Source: Hedera helix (taxonomy: Eukaryota > Streptophyta > Magnoliopsida > Apiales > Araliaceae). Taken from it: 64,000 nt of DNA. The stretch spans positions 19,307,510-19,371,509 of the forward strand of contig OX359282.1 in NCBI GenBank assembly GCA_947179155.2, read 5' to 3'. Below, piece after piece: positions 54,445-64,000 of this stretch (its first letter is position 1; each line of letters opens with the position of its first letter). A program made the translations under genes and the position numbers. The notes under the pieces are model-generated. The model did no database searches and was not told the DNA's origin. It saw only the letters and a program-made list of their open reading frames with translations.

Positions 54445-57400
54445 TGTCATGTCCCTCAAATCCAGCGTCTTTTCAAAATCGATCTGGTGCTGACAGTACA
54501 ACTTCATTCTTAATCTTTACAACATTCATTACAAATATATTTGATAAAAACTCGATTATTTAAAACTTTACAACCTTTCTTCATTCCAGAATCGCAATAT
54601 TTACAATTCTATTACATCTCAAAATCATATATATTATAATTTATTCTATTACATTTGTGGGTATTCATAAACTCACAATCTAACGCTTAATCTTTCTTTC
54701 TATACATCATTCTCTGCGTATCAACCCGATACTCTAAACATTAACAATCATTTAGCATAGTTAAATGCTTTACAAACCTTACAACTCACTGATCTTTACT
54801 CTTTAATTTACACATCTTTACAAAACAACTTTACCCTAAAAGTGTTACATCAAAATAATATAATCAATTCTAACAACAGAGTTTGATTACCAAAAACTTA
54901 AACTTCAATCACTTTTAATCATTAACCATTCCTTCCTTTGTCTTTACTGGAATCTCCGAATTTCTCGGCTTCGCTGAAAATATTTATTTAAAGAAATAAT
55001 GAGCAACTACATTTCTCAGCAAGTTTAACAGCTAACATATAATATGTTTCACATTTCTCATGCTTCTCATTTTATGCACACATCACAGTACATACATGAT
55101 TTACATTTCACACGTGCTTTGCATTACATATTTACTTTGTAGTTCTAACATGTTTTGCCTTACATACATACATCATAGTTACTCATAATTTGTATTTGAT
55201 ACATGATTCACATTACTCTACCGACAATAGGGTTCACATAGAACAACTAACTTCAATCAAATAACTATATATCAATAGTTTAACATCACATTGTTGTATC
55301 AAATGCACATTAAAATAAGTTCACAAAACTTTCACATATTACAGAAAACTTACACATAAAAATAACAAGTTCACACATAACAACAAGATCAAAAAAACTT
55401 GTCTGACTCATTTATCTTGCTTACGCAAATATCTGCGTCTTTCGTACGACCTACAATTATTTAGATCGATATACCAATTAGTCACTATTGGACCCACATA
55501 TTGGTTTAATTTAATTCCATCTTCTTCTTATACACCATGTAGTTTTTTTGACATTTTATAATGTCTACACATCATAAACAGGAAACCCCCCCCCCCCCCC
55601 CCCACCCAAAAAAAAATAATAATAACTTATTTTCGAAAACCCGACTCGGACCGACCAAACTGGCCCGACCCGGCCCAACTATTTGACCCGATCCGACGCT
55701 TAGACGCTCGGTTAGTACAAAAATCCGGCACTTAGGCACCAGCTAGGCAAAACCTAAACATTGGCTAGGCATTGCCATGGCGCCTAGGCACCGCCTCATG
55801 TTCTTCAAAATTCTAAAATTTTCAACTTTTGATCTTTTACCTTCTTTGATTACAAAACTTAAAATCTTGTTCAATCTTTCATGGATTGAGCTCAAAATCA
55901 TAATATAGCTTGTTAAGTTCATATTTTACAAAATCATAAGCTTTAAGCCTTTTTAAAAAAAAACATTTCATAACCAACATAGTGGTCTAATTAAACCAGG
56001 GTTTTAAAATGACCTAGTTTATAAGAAAAATCATTATAAATCTATTTTGACATATTTTTCAATTGTTCCACTTGAGTTGTCTTCGAAACTCAAAGAACTA
56101 CAACATACCCTTATGGATCTACAAAAAGAACCCAACCAAAGTGAGTTAACTTCTTTTAAAACAACCTTTAAAACTAGGGTTTGCATTAAAAACATGATCG
56201 ATCTTTGATTTCTTTACTCATCATTCATAAAAATGTGATCTAACACATATAATCACATAAACTCCTTCATCCTTATAACTTCAAAACCCACCATGCTTTC
56301 TCTTTACAGAGCAAAGCTCCCACAACAAACATGTTCAACATAACTAGTAATATACTAACATAAACTAAGTTTTAAAGGTTTGAAAACTTTTAAACCTTCA
56401 TAGGTGCTCTTTTTCTTGCTAAGCTGGTTGATCTCTTAGGCTTAATGCTTCTTCTTCCTTGCTAGATTGATGAATGCTTGTCTTGTTAATCTTCATCCCT
56501 GCTAGCTCCCTAGGGCTTCCTCCAAAGCTTTCTTATTCTTTCTTCTTTCTTCTTTCTTCCCTTCTCCCTCTCTCTTCTTTTCTCTCTAATATTTCCAAAA
56601 ATGGAAAGTCTTCAATATGAAATGGCCTCTTTTTCTCTCTTGCTATTATGCAAGTATCATTACATACAATTTCTATATCTATACATTTATAAGTCATTTT
56701 GGGTAAAATGGTCATAAAGCCTCCAAAATGAAGCTTCCTACCAATTTCCTCCAAGGGTAAATTAATCATTAGCCATCACAAGACAAGGGTAAAATGGTCT
56801 TTATTACAAAGGGGGAAGCTTCCTAGTAATTTTCTCCAAGGACATAATGGTCAATAACAATTTTCTCTTAGGGAAAAATGGTCTTTAGGCTCTTACCAGA
56901 AAATTTCCTAGTAATTTTTACCATTTCTCCCTAATGGGGTCCACCAAACCCACCCCCACCCCTCTTTCCTCTCATTTTCCTTCTCTTATTATATATATAT
57001 ATATATATAAATATAAACACACACACACACACACACACACATACACATCTTTCCATCCTAATTTAGTTAGCTAACTTTCTTATTTTGATAACTAAATTAG
57101 ATCAATCTAGTTAACTTTCTAGTTAGTTTCCAACTAAACTAGTTAGCCTTCTAGTTCATTCCCAACTAAATTAGTTAGTCCTCAAAGTTTGACTTTTTAA
57201 AATATTGGCTTTGCCTTTTCGTATTTCTATCGTATAATTCTCGTATTATTCTCCATATTATACTCGTATAATAATTCGTATTCTTCTCATATAATAATTC
57301 GTATTATACTCGTATTCTTCTCGTATCTATACGCCGTATAAATACTTAGCTCATATATACCTCAAAGTATACTTATTATTCAAATTCTAGGTTTTAAATC

Positions 57401-58594
57401 TCATAACCCATAACTTCTCACATTTAACTCCTAACACATTGATTAGGTTAAAATATTTAATCATCTCTACACATTCCTCTTCTTCAAAACTAGGTTTTAA
57501 ACTTCAACCCTTATAAAGATTCCATCTCCGAAATCACTACTAGCGTAATGTTCACATTAGGTTTACTTCTAAACTCTTACAACATTTATTTTATCGACTA
57601 ATCTTATCGAATTACCTTATCTTAGGTATTACATTACCTCTTATTTCATTTACTCTTTCATATCCCATTAATGGGTAAGACTCTTCCTTAACCCAAGTCT
57701 CATTTGACTTGTCTCGGCTCATTACTACCTGTGTATAGTCAGGTACTAACATCTTTACACCTTATAGTATTTCTTTATAGTTGTAAGAAATCTTTGCTTT
57801 CTATACTCTACTCGAGTAGGGGTGTTCAATTGGTTTTTACCATCCCAAATCGAACTGGTAACCAAATTATCCAAAACTCGGTACTGATACCGGTATACCG
57901 AACCGATAAATCGGTTCGGTACCGATTTTAACCAAAAATTAATATAATTATTATTTTATTATTATTATTATTACAATTAATAATAATAATAATAATAATA
58001 CTAAAAAATAGAAAACTGGTATAACCGGTACGGTTCGCTGAATGTCGAACCAACAAAATCTCGTACCTGAACCAGTACCGAAAAATTGGTATATACCGGT
58101 TTTTTTATACGAAAATCAGACCGGTTCTTTTTGTCCCGAACTGGCCGGTTCAGACCGGTCCGAAAAACTAGAAAAACCAGAAATACCAACTTTTGTGCAC
58201 ACCCTTATACTCGGAACTACTGACCCCATAACCTTTGACTCACTATTCTATCTTTTGGCACAATTATTTGCCAATACATTCATTACCCTCTTGCGTTCGG
58301 TAATTGGGACATAATACGTTCTACCTTCATCCAATCATAACGTTTTGTACTCTTATTTCTTTATCTTTAGCTTTTCATCATTCTTATACTTATTGTACTT
58401 CTTCCCTTTCATTCATGAAAAGGTCTAACATAACATATATATGAATAATTGTAAATCTCTACAACTTATATTTTAGCATTCTTCTTCCTAGTCATAAGAC
58501 TTTGTCTATCAAAATTTTCTCATTTTCTTACTCTTTAACATCTCTATTATTTAAGATCACATATTCTAGTCTCATAAATATCTGGGATATTATA
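54445..58594. mobile_element. 4.15-kb long LTR-like element (TSD GTTTT)
   Basis: Starts TGTCATGTCCCTCAAATCC and ends, inverted, TATAATATCCCAGATATT; flanked by GTTTT on both sides (54440-54444 and 58595-58599). Size, ends and the internal 'AATGAGCAACTACATTTCTC' / 'CAGCAAGTTTAACAGC' block at about 54998-55032 resemble the element at 8088-12787, so I regard both as solo LTRs of a related Gypsy family. There is no coding region. A GGGGTGTTCA/GTGCACACCC MITE-like insertion, a C19 run (about 55586-55604), a (TA)n-(CA)n run (56989-57045) and a degenerate GCCTAGGC patch (55690-55800) lie inside. Confidence 0.6.
57819..58204. mobile_element. MITE-like element with GGTACCGG-type interior
   Basis: Termini GGGGTGTTCAATTGG and, inverted, GGGTGTGCACAAAAG are similar. 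The interior is a broad inverted repeat of words such as ACCGGTATACC, CGGTTCGG and CCGGTTC. No clean target duplication. It is nested in the LTR-like element. Confidence 0.5.
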
Positions 58595-59714
58595 GTTTTC
58601 ATCTCCATGTTGTTGCCTGTTGATGATTCAACAAATGATTATAGGTTAAGTAGTAAATTTCAGTGTGCATTTGTTTGTAGTTTTACCTTCTTAAAAATAT
58701 TTCATAACTTTGTTAGGATAAATGAAACTTATATATTTGATTGAGATGGAGAGGATGTTGCGTGCTATCATAGTATTTGGAATTATTCAAATCTTTTTAT
58801 CTACATTGTCTCATGTTCAATCCATATATGCCCATTTAATTTTAGGAAATTTTTAATTAATTTTCAACTACTAAATTTTAGTTGTTATTAAAGTCCATAT
58901 ATTTGCTTTAAATCAGTTGGTTTTGTGTTTGTCCTTTCTGATCTTAGGCCATGGTAATTATAAATTCCCATCAAGGTAATTTTCACAGTTCAATTTTATT
59001 TGTACTCCATGTATGTTTTCTTTTGTTGTGTTTATACAGTGTTTGGGAATTAAACCTAAAAAATATACTACGCAAAACTCATTTTGATCTATATTTCACC
59101 CAAATTTTACATAAATTTTTTTATGGCATTTCTTCTTTAATGGTTTAATTGTTGACAATGTTATCAAGGCGTTGCCTAGGCGATGCTTAGGCATCCAGGC
59201 GGTAGAAATTATGAAGGCGTCTAAGCGACTTGGTTGGAGGTGAGAAAGGCGAGTGCTCAGCTAACAATGGTGACAACTTAGATGACTTGGTAGCGACTTG
59301 GACGACTGGAGTTCAAAGTGATCGACTTAGTTATTGCGGATTTGGTTTGACTCGAACCTCACTAGGTAAAAACAATTAGCAATAGCTAAAAGCCTAAAAC
59401 CTAATCAATCGATCGATTGATCGTAACAAGCCAACAAGTACAGACTACAGAGAGGGAGAAAATGTTGGTTTGCAAAAACAAGGTATACATACAATCTAAT
59501 TGATGTAACGCAACGGAAGCAAGCATAAATTATATTTTTAAAAAAAATTACAAACCAAATTTCAGGATTTTTCTTATGTGATACTTATTAATTGAGGAAT
59601 GATAACAGGTTATACCTTTGTAGATTCAACTCTTGAACAACTACGAGTTCACCTCCCTTTAATCTTTCGCATTCTTCTTCAAATCCACCAATTAGAATAT
59701 TTAGATCAACTTAT
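58595..59714. other. Intergenic DNA with a GCCTAGGCG repeat end
   Basis: No gene supported. At 59160-59200 a sharp terminus-like 'GTTATCAAGGCGTTGCCTAG' starts a degenerate GGCG-rich patch that continues to about 59360; the opposite end was not found. From about 59460 the sequence looks like an older retroelement LTR that is then interrupted by the solo LTR. Confidence 0.35.
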
Positions 59715-61360
59715 TGTTTCCCAGAGGCACAATAGAGATCTAGAAAGGGGAGTTGAATAGATCTTTGAAAACTTTTGCTTGTTTAAAAGATCAGTTACCA
59801 GATAATTAATTTAGCACAATGGAATATTAGAATAAAATCCCTCGTAAAGTTTTAATCAAATATTGATTCTAGATTTGGTGCATGAAGATTAGTCACTGAT
59901 AGATATAGCAGTTTATAACAGTTTATGACAGAATGTAAATGCTTAAAGTAAGTAACACAAGATGCTTTAAGTGGTTCGGAGTATCAACACTCTTAGTCCA
60001 CTTTTCTACTTCAAAAAGTAGGATATCCATTAAGGATGAGTCACACTGACCAGATCACAAATATCTATTACAACTGAATCACTGAGATTCCTTCGAGTCA
60101 CTTAGTCTTGGAATATTCGAACACTTAGTTCAGGACACTTAGACCTCTTCAAGCTACTCTGATTTAGATATTCGAACACCTAATCTAGGACACTTAGACC
60201 TCTTCAATTCACTCTGACTTGGTATAATGATCACATAGATTAATTGAATCACAAATGTTTGTTGATAGAGTTTGAGGTGCTGTTAAGCTTTACAATAATG
60301 CTTGGCTTCTTATGGTACTTAAAAGCTTTGAACAAGTACTTTTTCGTTGAGTAGATTTCTTATTTTTATATAGGTTCAACTTTGTACTTGGGTGATTCAT
60401 ATTTGGATTTAAATCCTCAATCAATTTTATAGCTCTTCAAAAATTATTCCGTTGAAGAGTTCCGTTGGAACATTTAATGCTCTGATAGTGTAGTTAATGC
60501 TCTTCTAACCTTGGGGTAGATAGTAGGCTTGCTTTTGGTCCTTGTATATCTCATCAATCAGTAGTTCTCACCTACCTCAAAAGTGAGGTGACAATTCTTC
60601 TACAAAGCAGTCTTTCTGATCTTCTTTTCTGAATTTGCTGAATTTGAAGATGGTGAGAAACATCTTTGAAATCTTTACTCTGCTGCTCTGCAATACTCTA
60701 TACTTGTCAAATTTATGACCATTCTAACACTATCTTCAAGCTTGACTTGATTGTTAAGTTTGTTGAATAACGTAGAGTTTGATAAAGGATACTCAATGTT
60801 TTTAACTCTACGAATGTCTTTATACGAGTTAGTAAGATGTTCTATAATCTGCTCTACGAACTGTGCTCTACGATGCTGGAGCAGACTTTGCGAACTTCCT
60901 CTTTAAATAACTTTCTCAGCTTTGGTGTTGACTCTAATAATAACTTTACGATTCGAAAAACAACTATACGTTTCTGATAGCAGACTTTTCAATTTTAGCA
61001 CATATGCCTTTGTTACTTTACGAAACACTAAAGTGCTCTGCTAACTATTCTCTTATTACGATTTAGGCAGATATACGCTACAATGCTTCATGATTGCTTA
61101 GGCAGCTCTATGGCTTGTTCTACGATTGCTCAGACATCTTACGTATTTTCTTGATGTTACTGACTGCTGCCTTACGAACTAAAGACACTTTGTGATCAAT
61201 AAATACTTTACAAATAGGTAGAGTAACTCTACGAAAGATCTGATCCTATCAATCTATACATAACATCAATTCAAAGGATCAACCTAACAAGTTTGATCAC
61301 TCTATTCTAAGTCCTTGTATAATATTTCTTAGATAAGGACTTTACAGAAACTACTGAACA
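59715..61360 (-). mobile_element. Solo LTR related to the Sirevirus
   Basis: The left end (TGTTTCCCAGAGGCACAATA, followed by GAGATCTAGAAAGGGG) aligns with the inner end of the Copia LTRs, and the right end has the same 'GATCAACCTAACAA' and 'AGTCCTTGTATAATAT' landmarks. TCTACGA words are present (about 60800-61230) but sparser and more decayed. There is no coding region, so this is an LTR left by recombination. Flanks CTTAT and AATAT do not form a convincing duplication. Confidence 0.7.
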
Positions 61361-61786
61361 AATATACATTAATCACTTTTGTATCATTAAATTATACATA
61401 TAGATTGTAACATAACTTTAGCTACCCAAACGTGTAGCCTTTGAAGGTAATCCACCACCATTAAAGAAATAGATTTTAGGTTTCTCAAACCACGAGTGGC
61501 TAGCCCTAATTCTCTCTCTCTAACTCTTAAATGTAGAGAATTATTAGAAGTGATCTCCAATACTTGAAAAATGTGCGTCACTCCAGTCTATAATAAAACT
61601 CATCTTATTTATAGATTTGGTCAACCCTCGTAAACTCTTTAGGAATATGGTTTTAATTTAACTCCTAATTTAATTAGGAGCTAAATTAATTTAATATAAT
61701 AATCACAATTCCTAAACTCTTTAGTAACTTAATTATCTATTATGAGAGTACTTCTTATTATTTAGTACCTAAACCATTTAGGAACT
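61361..61786. other. Flank of the solo LTR, older repeat DNA
   Basis: No gene. It probably continues the older element interrupted at 59715, judging from retroelement-like composition and CTAAATTAGGAG-type words. Not resolved. Confidence 0.3.
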
Positions 61787-61904
<118 letters not shown>

Positions 61905-61990
61905 ACTCTTCTTATTACTTTATAATTAGTATTTTTAAAATACATAATTATAAATATGAAGCTATTTAATTTATTTTATTACCATAATAT

Positions 61991-63214
61991 TGATGAGTGA
62001 GTTTCATACTTGCGAATCTAATGCTTTAGGCTTAATAATTTGCTATGTTTTTATTTTATTTTTATATTTTAGTTTTTCATTTTACTTATTTTTGTATTTT
62101 CTTTTGTTTTGTAGGAAAAGGAACTCAAAATAGCAAAATGTAAATTTATGGTCAGAGGAATGCTTAGGCGCCCGTCGAATTTTTTTTTTCCCTAGAATTT
62201 TCATGTGGTACCGGGATGGAGGTATTAGTTGATTATCAAACCTCTATTTCGAGATTTGGTAGAAGATAAATAGGAGACCATATGCTCTTAATAGGGAGGC
62301 ATCGAGGATTAAGGACTAAGGGTTAGAGGCTAGGGTTTCGAGGAAGCAGAACTTGAAGATCAAAGCAAGAGTGGATGAGAGATTGTAGATTCTATTCGTT
62401 TCTTCTGTCCTCTTTATACGTGGTACTTTGATACTTTTAGATGTTGTTTAGTTTGATTATCACAGTTTTCAATTCTATTATGAACTAAATGTTTGATTAA
62501 GATTGTAATAAAATCTTTTGTGTAGTTTAAATTAATTTGCTCTCTTCTTTATTATTGTTGAGTATATTGGGATTAGTTATTATATCTTGTGGGTTATTGA
62601 TTAATTACCTGGTCAATAATTAATATGGTAACTTATATGGAATTGAGATAGGAGTACAAGTTTAGACCTAGATGTGATAGCTTGTGCTGTGTTTTCTGCA
62701 TTGGATGGAAATCATGAAGTGTGTATAGCATAGAGATATAGTTATACGCCACGTGTAATCAATAAGGAAATTTGTATTTAAATCCTCTTTTATTTGATCC
62801 ACATTGAGATATAATGGGTTGGTTAACTTGGATGTTCCTGTTAAATTTGTTGCTTTAGGGCCGGGTTTACCTCGATTAGTTTATATGTCATTAAGGGATG
62901 CATATAAATACTATAAGCAATTTCATATAATTAGCTTAATTAAGATAGAGTGAATGATTTAAATAAAACATTAGAGAAAGTTGTAATATTAATTTATTTT
63001 AATCCTTGCTTAATACTTTATTTGTTAGATTTTAGTTAAGTGTTTTCATTATCTTTCATTTGGATCTTGAGTTTGAATTAGGTTAATTTAATTAAATATT
63101 AGTAGCTGGTAATTATTAATTTTAGTCTTCGTGAGAACGATCTCTGTTTGCCATTATATTGCTTTAGATCATGTATACTTATGTGTGCTTTGTGAGTAAG
63201 AAAATAGGCTAACA
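61991..63214 (+). repeat. Athila-type Gypsy 5' LTR
   Basis: Begins TGATGAGTGAG and ends GGCTAACA before the primer-binding site. A 'GGAAAAGGAACTCAAA' block and the 'GAGAACGATCTCTGTTTGCC' block near the 3' end are familiar from Athila/Tat LTRs. The 3' LTR lies outside the window, so borders rest on landmarks only. Confidence 0.6.
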
Positions 63215-63220
63215 AGTTTT

Positions 63221-63238
63221 TGGCCCCGTTGCTTGGGA
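63221..63238 (+). promoter_or_regulatory. Athila-type primer-binding site
   Basis: TGGCCCCGTTGCTTGGGA lies where Athila/Tat elements carry their tRNA-Asp primer-binding site, which it resembles with a few changes. Confidence 0.6.
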
Positions 63239-63429
63239 CTATTTTAATAATTTATCATTATTAATTATAGTTAAATTAATCTTAGTTTAAACTTTCGTTT
63301 TACTTTATGTTCTTTTCAGGTACTCGTGATTTTGTATGTAAAAACGTTCAAAGGGACAGGAACCAATACCATTTAAAGATGAAATTGAGCGAAGGTTTCG
63401 TAAAATTCAAAATTTCATTCAAGAAACGG

Positions 63430-64000
63430 TACAAAATTAAGAAAGGATGGTAGATGAGGATCAAAAGTCGCTAAGGGAGTTTGCAATGCCACAGGTTACC
63501 AAAATTCAGTCTAGCATTTAGAGGCCTATGATTCATCTGACTACCTTTGAAATTAACCCAAGCACGATTAGATGCTGTAAAACTCTGTCCAATTTGGAGG
63601 ATCACCAAATAACGATCCTAATGACCACTTTATCATCTTCTTAGAGATATGTGATACATTCAAGTTCAATGGAGTGATCGAAGATGCAATAAGACTTCGC
63701 TTGTTCTCATTTACTTTTAGGGACAAGGCGAATAGTTGGTTACATTCGCTGCCCCCTGGATCGATAATAACATGAAATGACTTGGCGCAGAAGTTTCTTG
63801 CTAAATTCTTTTTAGCCACCAAAACAACTAAGTTGCGGAATGATATCACCTATTTCGTTCAGCGTGACTTGAAATCTCTCTACGAATCTTAGGAAAGGTT
63901 CAAGGACTTATTGCGTAAATGCCCTCATCATGGGATTCCTCAGTGGTTACAAGTCCAGACATTTTACAATGGTTTATTCAGTGCCACACGGATAAGTATT
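63430..64000 (+). pseudogene. Athila-type gag, broken, cut by window end
   Basis: Plus-strand reading shows the Athila retrotransposon gag: 'FAMPQVTKIQSSI', 'NDPNDHFIIFLEICDTFKFN', 'DAIRLRLFSF', 'DLAQKFLAKFF', 'ERFKDLLRKCPHHGIPQWL' and 'VQTFYNGL'. In-frame stops interrupt it (near 63521, 63773 and 63890), and there is a frame change near 63580. It would have built the particle core. The rest of the element is outside the window. Confidence 0.8.

Noticed and set aside
63568..63849. 93-codon minus-strand ORF
   Set aside because: Antisense shadow of the Athila-type gag.

Overview
This window is nuclear DNA of a flowering plant, most likely a eudicot. It is AT-rich, has spliced genes with long transposon-filled introns, and carries plant-specific mobile DNA: a Sirevirus-type Copia element, an Athila-type Gypsy element, an endogenous caulimovirid, Helitrons, MITEs and SINE-like insertions. 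I see no bacterial-type operons, CRISPR arrays, rRNA or convincing tRNA genes. All calls come from reading the sequence; no database search was run.

Host genes. The main one is a complete gene on the minus strand that I assembled from six exons between 39924 (ATG) and 20683 (stop). It encodes a 310-residue R3H-SUZ nucleic-acid-binding protein. The reading frame is continuous across all five introns, which total over 18 kb and hold most of the mobile elements between 21 and 40 kb. Converging on it is the 3' end of an unrecognised plus-strand gene (two exons, 17958-18731). A possible small membrane-protein gene or relic lies around 41.0 kb and 54.4 kb, split by two retrotransposon insertions.

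Layout. 1-1.8 kb: AT-rich repeats. 1.85-7.85 kb: decayed, circularly permuted endogenous caulimovirid (minus strand). 8.09-12.79 kb: a very long LTR-like element. 12.8-14.5 kb: tandem Helitron-like relics. 14.5-17.9 kb: intergenic or intronic, with a 728-bp MITE. 17.96-18.73 kb: 3' end of the plus-strand gene. 20.3-20.56 kb: SINE-like element. 20.7-39.9 kb: R3H gene. Its intron 4 carries a complete small LTR retrotransposon (TSD AAGGT) with a SINE inside one LTR, plus a Stowaway-type MITE with an internal empty-site control. Its intron 2 carries a three-LTR tandem array (TSD CAGAA) and a 1.36-kb Helitron. 42.17-53.94 kb: an 11.8-kb Sirevirus-like Copia element (TSD ATAGG, minus strand) inserted in a foldback MITE. 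54.4-58.6 kb: a second long LTR-like element (TSD GTTTT). 59.7-61.4 kb: solo LTR related to the Sirevirus. 62.0 kb to the end: Athila-type LTR, primer-binding site and broken gag, cut by the window edge.

The least expected signals are: a short motif (ATCGTAGAGT and its complement) clustered in the Sirevirus LTR, between and inside its ORFs, and in the related solo LTR; a roughly 900-codon third ORF in the envelope-like position, split by two in-frame stops; the three-LTR array bounded by one target-site duplication; and several insertions that can be ordered by nesting.
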